A DNA stretch of 64,000 nt from Rhodopirellula sp. P2 (GCF_028768465.1 NZ_CP118225.1:372001-436000), one strand, 5' to 3'; counted from the first letter of the stretch, positions 28,781 to 37,413 are shown. Program-made: numbers and translations. The notes: generated by a model not told the origin, from the letters alone.

Positions 28781-28852
28781 TTCACCTGGGCATCAAAATT
28801 CACCTGGGTTTCAAAATTCACCTGGGTTTCAAAATTCACTTGGGTGTCAAAA
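28781..28852. repeat. Four tandem 18-bp units overlapping the end of the DUF1569 gene
   Basis: Units TTCACCTGGGTTTCAAAA and close variants start at 28781, 28799, 28817 and 28835. The last unit supplies the stop codon (28836-28838, minus strand) of the DUF1569 gene. The neighbouring stretch 28641-28656 contains AGTGGCATAGGCTTCC, which also occurs at 35277-35292. Confidence 0.85.
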
Positions 28853-29297
28853 ACCCAAGGTGATGGGCCGCGTGCAGCCACATGAACTGACGCCACTGCT
28901 CGGGCGTCAGACCATCGAGAAACGGGTACTCTTTCATGGCCCCTTCGAACGCACTCGCCCGACGAATGGTCGCGATGCATTCCTCCATCACCTTTGAGTC
29001 GTCCGGACCATCCGGCGACTTGGGTTTCAATCGATCCAGCGTTGGGGCACTGGCCATTCTTCGCTGCCGAAGGATTCGACCGAAGATCCATTTGAGCGCG
29101 GTGGCTCGAAGAATCTTCGGCAGACGAAAACCAAACCCTTCCATGCCACCGGTCATGATGACGGTCAAGTGTTCACAGATCTGGGTGAGATTCCAGTTTT
29201 TGTTTTGGGTGTACCCGTCCGCTTGCAATCGCTTGATTTCAGCGATGACTTCATCACCCGTATGAAAATCGAGAGAACGCTTGGAGATCTTGGTCAT
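28836..29297 (-). CDS. DUF1569 domain protein (DinB-like fold)
   Basis: A 153-residue protein. The pattern NWNLTQICEHLTVIMTGGMEGF near the N-terminus and WLHAAHHLGFL at the C-terminus matches DUF1569, a DinB-like four-helix family with conserved His residues that may bind a metal. Function is unknown. The start was set at the Met of MTKISKRSLDF; the open frame extends upstream but lacks features. The stop codon lies within the last unit of an 18-bp tandem repeat. Confidence 0.82.
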   Translation of the reverse strand: MTKISKRSLDFHTGDEVIAEIKRLQADGYTQNKNWNLTQICEHLTVIMTGGMEGFGFRLPKILRATALKWIFGRILRQRRMASAPTLDRLKPKSPDGPDDSKVMEECIATIRRASAFEGAMKEYPFLDGLTPEQWRQFMWLHAAHHLGFLTPK

Positions 29298-29514
29298 GGT
29301 GTCGCCAGCGATAGAAAAGAGAAACAGCGAAGAGAAACAGCGTCTTGGATTGGCTCCTCCCAATCTATCTCTGCGATCCAGCTCATCCGCATTCAATCCA
29401 TCCAAAAAACGCTCCACGCGACACTGGGCCGCAGCCAAGCCACTGAGCCGCGATGAGCAAACAATGTCCCCCCTTGATGTTCGTCGATACCAATTCCTTT
29501 CGCGTATAATCGGA

Positions 29515-29520
29515 CCGTCG
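29515..29520 (+). promoter_or_regulatory. Candidate -10 box upstream of the NlpC/P60 gene
   Basis: A perfect TATAAT occurs 84 nt before the ATG at 29605 in the divergent DUF1569/NlpC region (29298-29604). No good -35 hexamer is found at 16-18 nt spacing, so the assignment is weak. The rest of this 307-nt region shows no gene. Confidence 0.3.
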
Positions 29521-29604
29521 CCTCTGCCTTTCCATTCCACGCATCGGATTCGCAATTCGACAAGACGTGAATAGCCGTGCCACTCCGCTCGCGAAAACAC
29601 CTGG

Positions 29605-30804
29605 ATGATCCTGATTCTACCGCTCTTGCTTGCCTTTGCGTTTGCCGCCCCGCCGACACCCACGCATCCCGGATTGACTGAACTGGTGGAGTCCCTTCGC
29701 CAGACCCATGCACCTGACCAGCGAATTCAGTGGTGGGATGTTCGTGTCGAAAAAGAGGATGCTGGCTGGCGTGTTCATGGAAGTTTGTCCAGCGAAGAAA
29801 CATACGCCGCTGTGACGCGAGCCCTCAAACAACAACACCCGGAAGTGGACAACCAATTGGTCCTCCTTCCCGAAAACGGAACTGGAACGCTGGTCAATGC
29901 GTTGGTCAACAATTCCGTGATCCATTTGCGCAGAGAACCCAGCAGCAAAACCGAACTGGTCACGCAAGCTCTTCTCGGAACTCCCATTCGAATTCTCAAA
30001 ACCGAGCGCGGAAAGCGTCTGATCCAAGTTCCTGACGGATACATCGGCTGGGTCAACTCAGCCGAAGTCCATCGCGTCGACCAAGAGCAACTCCGATCGT
30101 ATCGCGACGCAGAAAAAGTCATCTTCACCGCCCAATCTGGGCTGGCTTACAGTGCTCCCGACGCGACATCGATGCCGATGACGGATCTGGTGATTGGAAA
30201 CATGGTCTGCAAAGTCTCTGAGCGGTCCGGCTTCACTCAGATTCAATACCCTGATGGACGAATCGGCTGGGTCGATAGCCGCCAACTCAGCCCGGCCGAT
30301 GCTGTCTTCTTCCAACAGGCTCTGCAAAACAACCTTGTTGAAACAGCTCGAAGATTCCATGGCATCCCATACCTGTGGGGAGGTATGTCGTCCAAGAACA
30401 TCGATTGCAGCGGGCTGATCTGCAACGTGTACTTCATGAACGGAATCCAACTTCCCAGAGATTCCAACATGCAGGCCCAAATCGGCAGGGAAGTGACCAC
30501 GGAATTTGTTTCGGACGCTTTGGAACCGGGCGACCTTCTGTTCTTTGGAAAGAAAGCAACCTCCAAATCGAAAGAGCGTGTCACGCATGTTGCGATGTAC
30601 ATCGGAAACGCTGAATTCATCCATTCAGCGGGCTACCGCGAACGGGTGAGCATCAACAGCATGGACAGCGGCCAACCCAACTTCATCGACAGCTATCCAG
30701 CCATCTTCGTCAGAGCGGTTCGAATCATCGGCGAAGATCCCAATGGCTTCCTGCCCATCCCCGAGAACGACTTTTACAACGAAATCATCAGGAGCACGGA
30801 ATGA
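29605..30804 (+). CDS. Exported NlpC/P60 peptidase with SH3-like domains (YkfC type)
   Basis: A 399-residue protein. The signal peptide MILILPLLLAFAFAAPP is followed by SH3b-like repeats (HLRREPSSKTELVTQALLGT, VPDGYIGWVNSAEV and a second copy with YPDGRIGWVDSRQL). The C-terminal NlpC/P60 domain has the catalytic Cys268 in SSKNIDCSGLICNVYF, His328 in RVTHVAMYIG and His340 in EFIHSAG. Such enzymes cleave gamma-D-Glu-diamino acid bonds in murein peptides. The stop overlaps the epimerase start by 4 nt (ATGA), the same partner that YkfC has in Bacillus ykf operons. Confidence 0.92.
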   Translation: MILILPLLLAFAFAAPPTPTHPGLTELVESLRQTHAPDQRIQWWDVRVEKEDAGWRVHGSLSSEETYAAVTRALKQQHPEVDNQLVLLPENGTGTLVNALVNNSVIHLRREPSSKTELVTQALLGTPIRILKTERGKRLIQVPDGYIGWVNSAEVHRVDQEQLRSYRDAEKVIFTAQSGLAYSAPDATSMPMTDLVIGNMVCKVSERSGFTQIQYPDGRIGWVDSRQLSPADAVFFQQALQNNLVETARRFHGIPYLWGGMSSKNIDCSGLICNVYFMNGIQLPRDSNMQAQIGREVTTEFVSDALEPGDLLFFGKKATSKSKERVTHVAMYIGNAEFIHSAGYRERVSINSMDSGQPNFIDSYPAIFVRAVRIIGEDPNGFLPIPENDFYNEIIRSTE

Positions 30805-31958
30805 ATCGAGGAAGAAGAGTCCTTCTCAAAGGCTTGGGAGCCGGTGCCTTGGCAACCGCACTGCCGACAACCATCGGCGCAGCACAAGATGCCTCCACGG
30901 CACCTCACTCAACGACCGACTTGATTCGAAACGGGAAAATGAAGCTGGGCTTCCGGCCCTACGAACTGCAGCTCAAACACACCTTCACCGTCGCCGGAAA
31001 CTCACGCGACACCACGCCAGTCGTTCTGACAGAGATTCAGTACGAAGGACTCACGGGTTATGGCGAAGCCTCCCTGCCGCCGTACTTGGGTGAGTCACAG
31101 CAGTCCGTGATGCAGTTTCTCAGCAAGGTCAAACTGAAATCGTTTGACGATCCGTTTCTGCTCGATGAGATCCTCGCTTACGTCGACTCGATCGAAGAAG
31201 GCAACCGTGCCGCCAAAGCTTGCGTCGATATCGCGCTGCACGACCTGATGGGGAAACTGGTCGACCAACCACTTCACCGACTGTGGGGCATCAATCCCGC
31301 GAACACACCTGTCACCTCCTTCACGATCGGCATCGACACACCCGAGGTGGTGAAGATGAAGACGGAAGAGGCGACTCGCTTCAAAGTCTTGAAAGTCAAA
31401 CTGGGCGGAGGCAACGATCGCGAAATGATCGAGACGGTTCGGTCAGTGACCGACGTGCCCATCTATGTCGACGTGAACCAAGGCTGGACTGACAAGCAGC
31501 GAGCACTGGACATGACACACTGGCTGGCCGAGCAGGGTGTCGAATTTGTGGAGCAACCACTTCCCAAAACAGCGGTCGAAGATTTGGCTTGGTTGACCGC
31601 CAAAAGCCCTCTTCCAATCATCGCCGACGAAGCGTTTCAACGCCTCGGTGACGTGGCCGACTTCCAAGGCGTGTACTCCGGGATCAACATCAAACTGATG
31701 AAGAGCACCGGATTGCGGGAGGCCCAAAAGATGATCACCGTGGCCCGGGCGTTGGACATGAAGGTGATGATCGGATGCATGACCGAAACCTCGTGCGCCG
31801 TCTCCGCCGCCGCCCAGCTATCACCGCTCGTCGACTGGGCCGATCTCGACGGCAACCTCCTGATCAGCAACGACCTCTACGAAGGAGTGAAGGTGATCGA
31901 TGGCAAGTTGACGTTGAACGACTTGCCCGGAATTGGAATCCGAAAGAGAACCGCGTGA
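30801..31958 (+). CDS. Dipeptide epimerase (L-Ala-D/L-Glu type), enolase superfamily
   Basis: A 385-residue enolase-superfamily enzyme. The N-terminus has RGRRVLLKGLGAGALATA, a possible Tat-like signal, so it may be exported. The muconate-lactonizing subgroup pattern is complete: KVKLGG (Lys pair), VDVNQGW, EQPLP, ADEAFQ and INIKLMKSTG, giving the metal-binding Asp/Glu/Asp and catalytic Lys residues. With an NlpC/P60 enzyme overlapping it by 4 nt, epimerisation of L-Ala-D-Glu released from peptidoglycan is the best guess. The Glu/Asp preference of the dipeptide pocket cannot be read by eye. Confidence 0.9.
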   Translation: MNRGRRVLLKGLGAGALATALPTTIGAAQDASTAPHSTTDLIRNGKMKLGFRPYELQLKHTFTVAGNSRDTTPVVLTEIQYEGLTGYGEASLPPYLGESQQSVMQFLSKVKLKSFDDPFLLDEILAYVDSIEEGNRAAKACVDIALHDLMGKLVDQPLHRLWGINPANTPVTSFTIGIDTPEVVKMKTEEATRFKVLKVKLGGGNDREMIETVRSVTDVPIYVDVNQGWTDKQRALDMTHWLAEQGVEFVEQPLPKTAVEDLAWLTAKSPLPIIADEAFQRLGDVADFQGVYSGINIKLMKSTGLREAQKMITVARALDMKVMIGCMTETSCAVSAAAQLSPLVDWADLDGNLLISNDLYEGVKVIDGKLTLNDLPGIGIRKRTA

Positions 31959-31976
31959 CACTTCACTGCATTGACA

Positions 31977-32546
31977 ATGGAATCGATGGTGACAATTGAC
32001 AATCAAGTTCTCAGGCAGAAGTTCTGGAGGTACTTGCCATTTCTAGTTGCTCTTGGAGTCGCCGTTTCATTTTGGGGTTTCCCAAGTTGGATTCGGCAAA
32101 TCGCTTACGCGGCCAACAAGGACCTCTACGTGGAGCGAGTACTCACGATCTCGTCTGTTGAAGAGAAAATCAGGCGAGGCGGGAAGGGACAAAAAATACG
32201 AGAATCCATCGTGGTTGGGAGTATTTTGGACAAGCCTGTCAAAGTACAAGCCAGCTCTCTCCTCTCCCCTCGCACCTCGATTTCACGAACAAGAAAACAC
32301 TACGCGGATATTTCAACGCAGTCCGTTCTGGTTGCATCCGAGCCAATTCTCGTACCGGTCAACGACATCGACATCACCGTATTGGATTTTGAGACCTATC
32401 ACTCGCTCAGTTGGCCAAGCGTTGCAATTTGCTTCCTTCAATGGAATGCGATCCTTCTGGGATCATTGATCATCTGGGGCCAAAGGCGCATCAGGTACCT
32501 TGTCTTTCTTTTCCGTTTCCGGTCAATGGCTGACGATCGATCTTGA
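31977..32546 (+). CDS. Hypothetical membrane protein with two terminal TM helices
   Basis: A 189-residue protein of unknown family. TM helix 1 is near residues 13-33 (YLPFLVALGVAVSFWGF) and TM helix 2 near 150-170 (AICFLQWNAILLGSLII), with an intervening region of about 110 residues, likely external. The C-terminus RRIRYLVFLFRFRSM is basic. Start: ATGs at 31977 and 31986 are both possible; the frame also has a TTG at 31971. By eye the base composition is more A/T-rich and the codon use less biased than in neighbouring genes, as for a transferred or fast-evolving gene. It follows the epimerase gene by 18 nt. Confidence 0.55.
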   Translation: MESMVTIDNQVLRQKFWRYLPFLVALGVAVSFWGFPSWIRQIAYAANKDLYVERVLTISSVEEKIRRGGKGQKIRESIVVGSILDKPVKVQASSLLSPRTSISRTRKHYADISTQSVLVASEPILVPVNDIDITVLDFETYHSLSWPSVAICFLQWNAILLGSLIIWGQRRIRYLVFLFRFRSMADDRS

Positions 32547-32752
32547 ATCGATGAGGGCTTTCCCTCGCTCAGAAAAACGAGTGGGTCAGTCCACTGACTG
32601 ATGTAGCGGGAAAATCCGAAGGACTTGTTCTTCGGTTCTCGCGCGGTCCACCGACTGGCGACAGTGGATACAACAAGACATACCTACGCATGCCAGCGAA
32701 GTCGAAACTCTTGACGAGTTTCGCTACCTTCAACACAAGCTTGAACGCACCA

Positions 32753-34396
32753 CTATTTTTTCTTTTTAGTCGGCTTGGGGAGCACTTGGTGGCTTTTTGC
32801 CCATTGCCGCCATTGCTTTTGCAACTCGGAAACTTCGTCAGGGTGATCGGCGGCGAGGTTGACTTGCTCGGTTCGATCGGCATCCAGATCGAACAACTCC
32901 CATGCTCCTCGCGCGCCTTGGCGAACCAACTTGCGGTTGCCGACACGGACTGCGGCATTGCCTTCGTGTTCCCAGTGCAAAGCACGCTCTGCAAATTCGC
33001 CTTGACCTGTCAGCAATGGCTGAAGACTTTGACCTTCGAGCGGGTGAATCTCGTTGCCCTTGAACTGAGTGGGGTACTCCGCCTTCGCCAAATCAACACA
33101 CGTCGCCATCAAGTCAATGACATGGGTGGGCGTTTTGATCCAAGCCTTCTGGTCGGTTGATGGCTGAATTTTGGCCGGCCAATGTGCGATCAACGGCGTC
33201 GCGATGCCGCCTTCGTGGTTGTAATGCTTGTACTTGCGAAAAGGTGTATTGTTCAAGTGAGCCCAACAACGGCCGATGAACACGTCTGAATGCGGATCCC
33301 CCGGTGAGTCGCCTTCGTATCGGCCGCTCACACCAGCCTCCGCGTTGCCGCCGTTGTCAGACAAAAACAGAATCAACGTGTTGTCGAGTTTGCCGCGACG
33401 GTCCAGAGCAGACACCAACTTTCCAATGTTCTTGTCGACCTCTTCGATCATCGCCGCATAAATCGCCATCATGTCGTCGTAGCGTTCTTTCTCTTGTTGC
33501 GACAACGATTCCCACGCGGGAATTTGCTCGGGCCGAGGTTCCAAGCTCCAACTCGCGTCAATCAATCCGGATTGGATCTGGCGTGCGTATCGTTCCTCTC
33601 GCAACTGGTCCCAACCATCCATGTACCTGCCGCGATATTTCGCGATCGTTGCTTCTGGCGCCATGCACGGAAAATGGGGTGCAACATGGGCGAGGTACCA
33701 GAAAAATGGCTTGTCTTCCGCGATCGCTTCGTCGACGAACTCGATCCCTTGCTCGGTCCACAAGTCAGATCCGTACCACGGTGGATCGAATCGAGGATCG
33801 TCCTTGGCAACCTCGTGACCATGGAGGAACAGTTTGGTGCCCCCCTTGGATCCCGTCTGGTTGGAAAAGTGCAAACCACCAGCCGGCAAATTCAAACTTC
33901 GATCAAACCCTCGCCCCCAAGGCGTGACTCCTTGCTTGAAACCCACATGCCATTTCCCCGTCATCGCGGTGAAGTAGCCGGCCTGCCCAAGAACTTCGCC
34001 AATCGTGACACACTGATCATTGAGTCGGCCTCGATACCCTTCCACCTTTTGGTCCGTTGTCATCCAACCAATCCCAGTTTGATGCGAGTAGAGCCCGGTG
34101 AGCAAAGCGGCTCGCGTCGGGCAACAACGACCGGTGTTGTAGAACTGAGAGAACTTGGCACCGTTTGCGGCCAACGCATCCAAGTGCGGCGTTGGGATTT
34201 CACTGCCGTACGGTCCGATGTCCGAAAAGCCCATGTCGTCCACCATGATCAACACGATGTTCGGACGATCTTCCGCAGCGGACCATCCAGACGACGCCAG
34301 TGCCACGATCGCAAAAGTGACCCACAGCGCCGCCCGGAAATGTCTTTGGCAAACCGTCTGAAAGGATGATGTCGAAGTGCAGATGACACGGTTCAT
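32753..34396 (-). CDS. Exported arylsulfatase
   Basis: A 547-residue type I sulfatase with signal peptide (WVTFAIVALASSGWSAAE). DRPNIVLIMVDDMGFSDIGPYG begins the catalytic domain. The formylglycine motif is CCPTR, with Cys91 as modifiable residue in CxPxR, followed by AALLTG. MTGKWHVGF, WYLAHVAPHFP and LFLSDNGGNAE are further family motifs. The C-terminus has LFDLDADRTEQVNLAADHPDEV and a Lys-rich tail. It is convergent with the unknown membrane-protein gene at 31977 and is the third sulfatase in 9 kb. Confidence 0.95.
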   Translation of the reverse strand: MNRVICTSTSSFQTVCQRHFRAALWVTFAIVALASSGWSAAEDRPNIVLIMVDDMGFSDIGPYGSEIPTPHLDALAANGAKFSQFYNTGRCCPTRAALLTGLYSHQTGIGWMTTDQKVEGYRGRLNDQCVTIGEVLGQAGYFTAMTGKWHVGFKQGVTPWGRGFDRSLNLPAGGLHFSNQTGSKGGTKLFLHGHEVAKDDPRFDPPWYGSDLWTEQGIEFVDEAIAEDKPFFWYLAHVAPHFPCMAPEATIAKYRGRYMDGWDQLREERYARQIQSGLIDASWSLEPRPEQIPAWESLSQQEKERYDDMMAIYAAMIEEVDKNIGKLVSALDRRGKLDNTLILFLSDNGGNAEAGVSGRYEGDSPGDPHSDVFIGRCWAHLNNTPFRKYKHYNHEGGIATPLIAHWPAKIQPSTDQKAWIKTPTHVIDLMATCVDLAKAEYPTQFKGNEIHPLEGQSLQPLLTGQGEFAERALHWEHEGNAAVRVGNRKLVRQGARGAWELFDLDADRTEQVNLAADHPDEVSELQKQWRQWAKSHQVLPKPTKKKK

Positions 34397-34898
34397 GTTT
34401 AGCCTGAAGACGTTGCGAAGTTGGACGCGGCGGGAAAGAGAGGCTCGCGATTGAGTGGCAAAATTCCCGTCAAACCACCCGCCTCAACAGACACAATCCT
34501 AGCGGGTGGGAATCAAGGAACCTTGAGATCCCACGTCATTCAGATAACTTATTTTGCCAAGGCTCGAAGATCACCGAACCAGAGCGGAGAGTCTTGCCAG
34601 CATGGCGTTCGCCTGGACTGCTCGATGTTTGAGGTTGTTGCGCCAGTTTTCATCCCGGCAGGGAGCCGTCGGTGCACATAAAGGGGACGGGGGATTTAGT
34701 GTTCGGCTCGGTGGGGGACCACCGAGCTACAGGTTGGGATCGTCGGATGATGCCGGCCACAAATGGCGTTGTCGTCGAGCACTGACGTGGCTTTCTCGAC
34801 TCCAGTGCACCTTGCTACAACAGAGCACTACGACAGGAGCTGTCACGCGGGCATGTCAAAATCACGTCTTCAGTTATCCCCACTCAAACGAAAACATC
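34397..34898. other. Divergent region with hairpin and no clear gene
   Basis: A 502-nt region between the sulfatase and the CsaA-like gene. A 9-bp hairpin, GCTCGGTGG / CCACCGAGC with a 4-nt loop, lies at 34706-34727 behind a G-rich stretch and looks like part of a dispersed element. No open frame with coding character was seen. Confidence 0.5.
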
Positions 34899-35237
34899 AT
34901 GTCGCTCATCACTTGGCAAGAATTTGAAAACGTTGACGTGCGCGTGGGCACAATCACGCTGGTCGAGGACTTTCCAGAGGCCCGCAAGCCCGCGTACAAA
35001 ATCACGGTCGACTTTGGTGAGGAGTTGGGGACAAAACGAACCAGCGCTCAGATCACGGTGCACTACACCAAAGAAGAGTTGGTCGGACGCCAGATCCTCG
35101 GCGTGGTCAATTTCCCGCCCAAACAGGTCGGACCGATCATGTCTGAGTTTTTGCTCACAGGACTGTACCGTGAAGATGGATCGGTCATCCTCGCGGTTCC
35201 GGACAAAGCGATGCCCAACGGCGCCAAACTCGGCTGA
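34899..35237 (+). CDS. csaA: CsaA-like tRNA-binding domain protein
   Basis: A 112-residue EMAP-II/Trbp111-like OB-fold protein. [19 protein letters not shown] and the block [24 protein letters not shown] match CsaA, a dimeric tRNA-binding protein once described as an export-linked chaperone. VGTI near residue 15 and [13 protein letters not shown] at the C-terminus are family hallmarks. The start was chosen at the ATG preceding SLITWQEF; the frame upstream lies in a repeat-like region and is not coding in character. Confidence 0.9.
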   Translation: MSLITWQEFENVDVRVGTITLVEDFPEARKPAYKITVDFGEELGTKRTSAQITVHYTKEELVGRQILGVVNFPPKQVGPIMSEFLLTGLYREDGSVILAVPDKAMPNGAKLG

Positions 35238-35352
35238 GCAATCCCCCCCTTCACAACGAGCGCAGAATAGAAAAACAGTGGCATAGGCTTCCGATCAACT
35301 CTTAGCAGGTCAGCAGGAGTCACGACTCTCACATACAACCGGGGCTAAGCAA

Positions 35353-35451
35353 CGCGTGAACAACAAGTGACGTAGCGGTGTGGCGCAAGCCGTCCGGTGA
35401 GGAACCGGAGGGCTCGCGCCCAATACCGCTACGTCACTTGTTGTTCACGCG
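35353..35451. repeat. 99-bp near-perfect hairpin element
   Basis: Perfect 27-bp inverted arms lie at 35353-35379 and 35425-35451 (outer sequence CGCGTGAACAACAAGTGACG). Inside them is a second pair of 17-nt arms (35382-35398 and 35404-35420) matching at 15 of 17 positions. The whole unit folds into one long stem. It lies 10 bp upstream of the second copy of the dispersed repeat. Confidence 0.9.
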
Positions 35452-35461
35452 GTCCTAACGC

Positions 35462-35792
35462 TGGCCTGCTGAATGCTTGGCGTTGACACGGAAGATGCGT
35501 TGTTGGTTTCTGTTCTTTCCTCCGCCCCAACGGGGCAACTCTAAGATAGCCCCAGGCATCGCCTGGGGTTTCGTGACGGAGATTCTGACACAAGCCCCAA
35601 CGGGGCGGCCCTGAGAAAGACTCCCCAAAACCCGCTAGGACCGCCCCCGTTGGGGCTTTGCAATCTTGATCCCGCCGCAACCCAGGGCGTTGCCCTGGGC
35701 TGGCGTAGGGCTGCCCCGTTGGGGCGAAGTCGAGGAACAAAACCTGCGCAGCCCAAAACGCTGGCAAGACCGAACATTTCGCAGGCCAGGCT
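35462..35792. repeat. Dispersed palindrome-rich repeat, copy 2
   Basis: Positions 35462-35763 match 4682-4983 with nine mismatches in 302. From 35766 the match continues to 5111 onward, skipping the 125-bp element present in copy 1. Immediately downstream, 35788-35843 resembles the reverse complement of the left half of that element (GGCTAACGCCCAAACGGCTC). The gap from 35238 to 35923 therefore consists largely of repeat material. Confidence 0.9.
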
Positions 35793-35923
35793 AACGCCCA
35801 AACGGCTCACGGGATTCAACCCAATCATTCCTGCGTACCTGATTGGAACGAAACCAGCGCCGCGACCTTGGCCCGGCGCTAGTGCGAATGCATCGTTCCA
35901 AAACAGGTTTGGCAGCAAAACAA

Positions 35924-36178
35924 CTAGGACCGTTGTTTTTCGTCGTCCTCCAGTTTCTTCGCCAATTGCTTCGCTTTCTCAAGATGCTTCTCGACTTTCG
36001 AAATGTCCTGATTCTGACTGCTGAATTGTCGCAACTTTTGTTCGAACGCTTGGCGACCACTATACGAAGACGCCAGCTCGTTTTGGCTAGCTCGTGCAAG
36101 GATCCACCCATCGCTTATGATTGATGTCGTTCTGTCTGCTGCCCGGACTTCCATTTCACAAGACAAGACCCGCACCAT
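35924..36178 (-). CDS. Possible small coiled-coil protein
   Basis: An 84-residue open frame. Its C-terminal half (AFEQKLRQFSSQ, VEKHLEKAKQLAKKLEDDEK) is strongly helical and charged with heptad-like spacing, which is more protein-like than the spurious frames around it. The upstream end overlaps the first bases of the endonuclease gene on the other strand, so the true start may be an internal codon. It might be a conserved planctomycete small protein; I cannot name a family. Treat as tentative. Confidence 0.35.
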   Translation of the reverse strand: MVRVLSCEMEVRAADRTTSIISDGWILARASQNELASSYSGRQAFEQKLRQFSSQNQDISKVEKHLEKAKQLAKKLEDDEKQRS

Positions 36179-37037
36179 GACTTTCCCGTTTCACCGCTTC
36201 GCCAACTCAACCTTTGCTTGCAAACAAAACGCTTTCGCAACAGCAGCTCGCCCCCTGGTTGGCTTGCTAATCGCGATCGCGACATCAATTGCGACCCCCG
36301 GAGTATCATCGGCGGAAGAAACAAACTCTTCCCATCGCGTGCTGTCCTACAACATCAAACGTGGTTACGGAAACGATGGGAAAACGGACCTGCCAAGAAC
36401 AGCGGAGGTGATCTCGAAACTCAAACCTGACTTTGTCGGCTTGCAAGAAGTGGATGAGCGTTGCAAGCGAAGCAGCAATGTCGACCAAGCCCAATGGCTG
36501 GGCGAACATCTCGACATGCATGCCGCCTTTGCCCCGTTCATGGATTACGACGGAGGCCGATACGGGATGGCCATCCTTTCGCGATACCCCATCGAGAAAA
36601 CCGAGGCGGTCGAACTGGCTCGCGGTCGCGAACCACGCGTCGCATTGGCAGCTCACGTCACTCTGCCCGATGGAAACAAGTTGACGCTGGTCAACGTGCA
36701 CTTCGACTACATTCGCGATGACACGGTCCGATTCGAACAAGCGACCAAGGTTCGCGAGTTCATTCAATCGCTTTCCAACCCCGCGATTTTGCTCGGCGAC
36801 TTCAACGACACGCCCGAATCACGCACCGTCAAACTGTTTCAGGACGGGTTTGTCGAAGCAGACAAACCAGCCGACGATTCATTCACCTTTTCGGCTGAAA
36901 ATCCGGACCGCGAAATTGATTTCCTGTTTGCGTCTCCAGAAACCCAGTGGACCGTCAAAACGGTGGACGTGATCGACGAGCCATTGGCTTCGGATCACCG
37001 GCCCGTGATGGCCGTTCTGCAATTGCAATCGAACTGA
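36177..37037 (+). CDS. Exported endonuclease/exonuclease/phosphatase-family protein
   Basis: A 286-residue protein with signal peptide (LVGLLIAIATSIATPGVSSAEE). The EEP fold is evident: VLSYNIKRGYGNDGK, FVGLQEVDERC (catalytic Glu), GMAILSRYPI, LVNVHFDY, ILLGDFNDTPES (Asp-Asn pair), IDFLFAS and SDHRPVMAVL (terminal Asp-His). Such secreted enzymes hydrolyse phosphodiester or phosphomonoester bonds in nucleic acids, lipids or inositol phosphates. The start at 36177 follows ACCATG and gives the signal peptide; an earlier in-frame ATG at 36117 is less good. Confidence 0.92.
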   Translation: MTFPFHRFANSTFACKQNAFATAARPLVGLLIAIATSIATPGVSSAEETNSSHRVLSYNIKRGYGNDGKTDLPRTAEVISKLKPDFVGLQEVDERCKRSSNVDQAQWLGEHLDMHAAFAPFMDYDGGRYGMAILSRYPIEKTEAVELARGREPRVALAAHVTLPDGNKLTLVNVHFDYIRDDTVRFEQATKVREFIQSLSNPAILLGDFNDTPESRTVKLFQDGFVEADKPADDSFTFSAENPDREIDFLFASPETQWTVKTVDVIDEPLASDHRPVMAVLQLQSN

Positions 37038-37062
37038 TTCGCAGGTGACGTTTACCGCGTCG

Positions 37063-37413
37063 TCATCTTTGGACCTGGTCCTCCATCATTCGCCGGCACT
37101 CGCGGGCGGCTTGGGACCAGTCGCCTTCGTTGGCCACCTCGATGACCTGCTGGACCGAAGCGTAAGACTGCTCGGAAATCTTTCCTTCGGTTTGCCACTG
37201 GGCGACTTGCTCCGCAATCTTTTGCAATGACTCCGTGTCTTTCTGATTGCAAATCCGGTACAGCGCCACCGAAGCGTCGTATCCCTGGTCGTCCAGCTCG
37301 ACTTTGCTGCGTGGATAGAAGTAGAACACCAAACCGATGACCGCGATCGCCAGGCACGCCCACTTGATCCTTTCGTTTCGCTGGTCACCGGGAATCGCTT
37401 TCGAACTTGCCAT
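37063..37413 (-). CDS. Small single-TM protein coupled to the DUF1559 gene
   Basis: A 116-residue protein with one TM helix (WACLAIAVIGLVFYFYP) after a basic cytoplasmic N-terminus, followed by a helical periplasmic domain (LYRICNQKDTESLQKIAEQVAQW, VIEVANEGDWSQAARECRRMM). No family recognised. The ATG at 37413 overlaps the stop of the DUF1559 gene (TGATG), so it is translated with it and probably works with that pseudopilin-like protein. Confidence 0.8.
   Translation of the reverse strand: MASSKAIPGDQRNERIKWACLAIAVIGLVFYFYPRSKVELDDQGYDASVALYRICNQKDTESLQKIAEQVAQWQTEGKISEQSYASVQQVIEVANEGDWSQAARECRRMMEDQVQR

Noticed and set aside
28781..28852. CRISPR-like array
   Set aside because: The 18-bp units are directly adjacent with no spacers and no cas genes are near; it is a simple tandem repeat.
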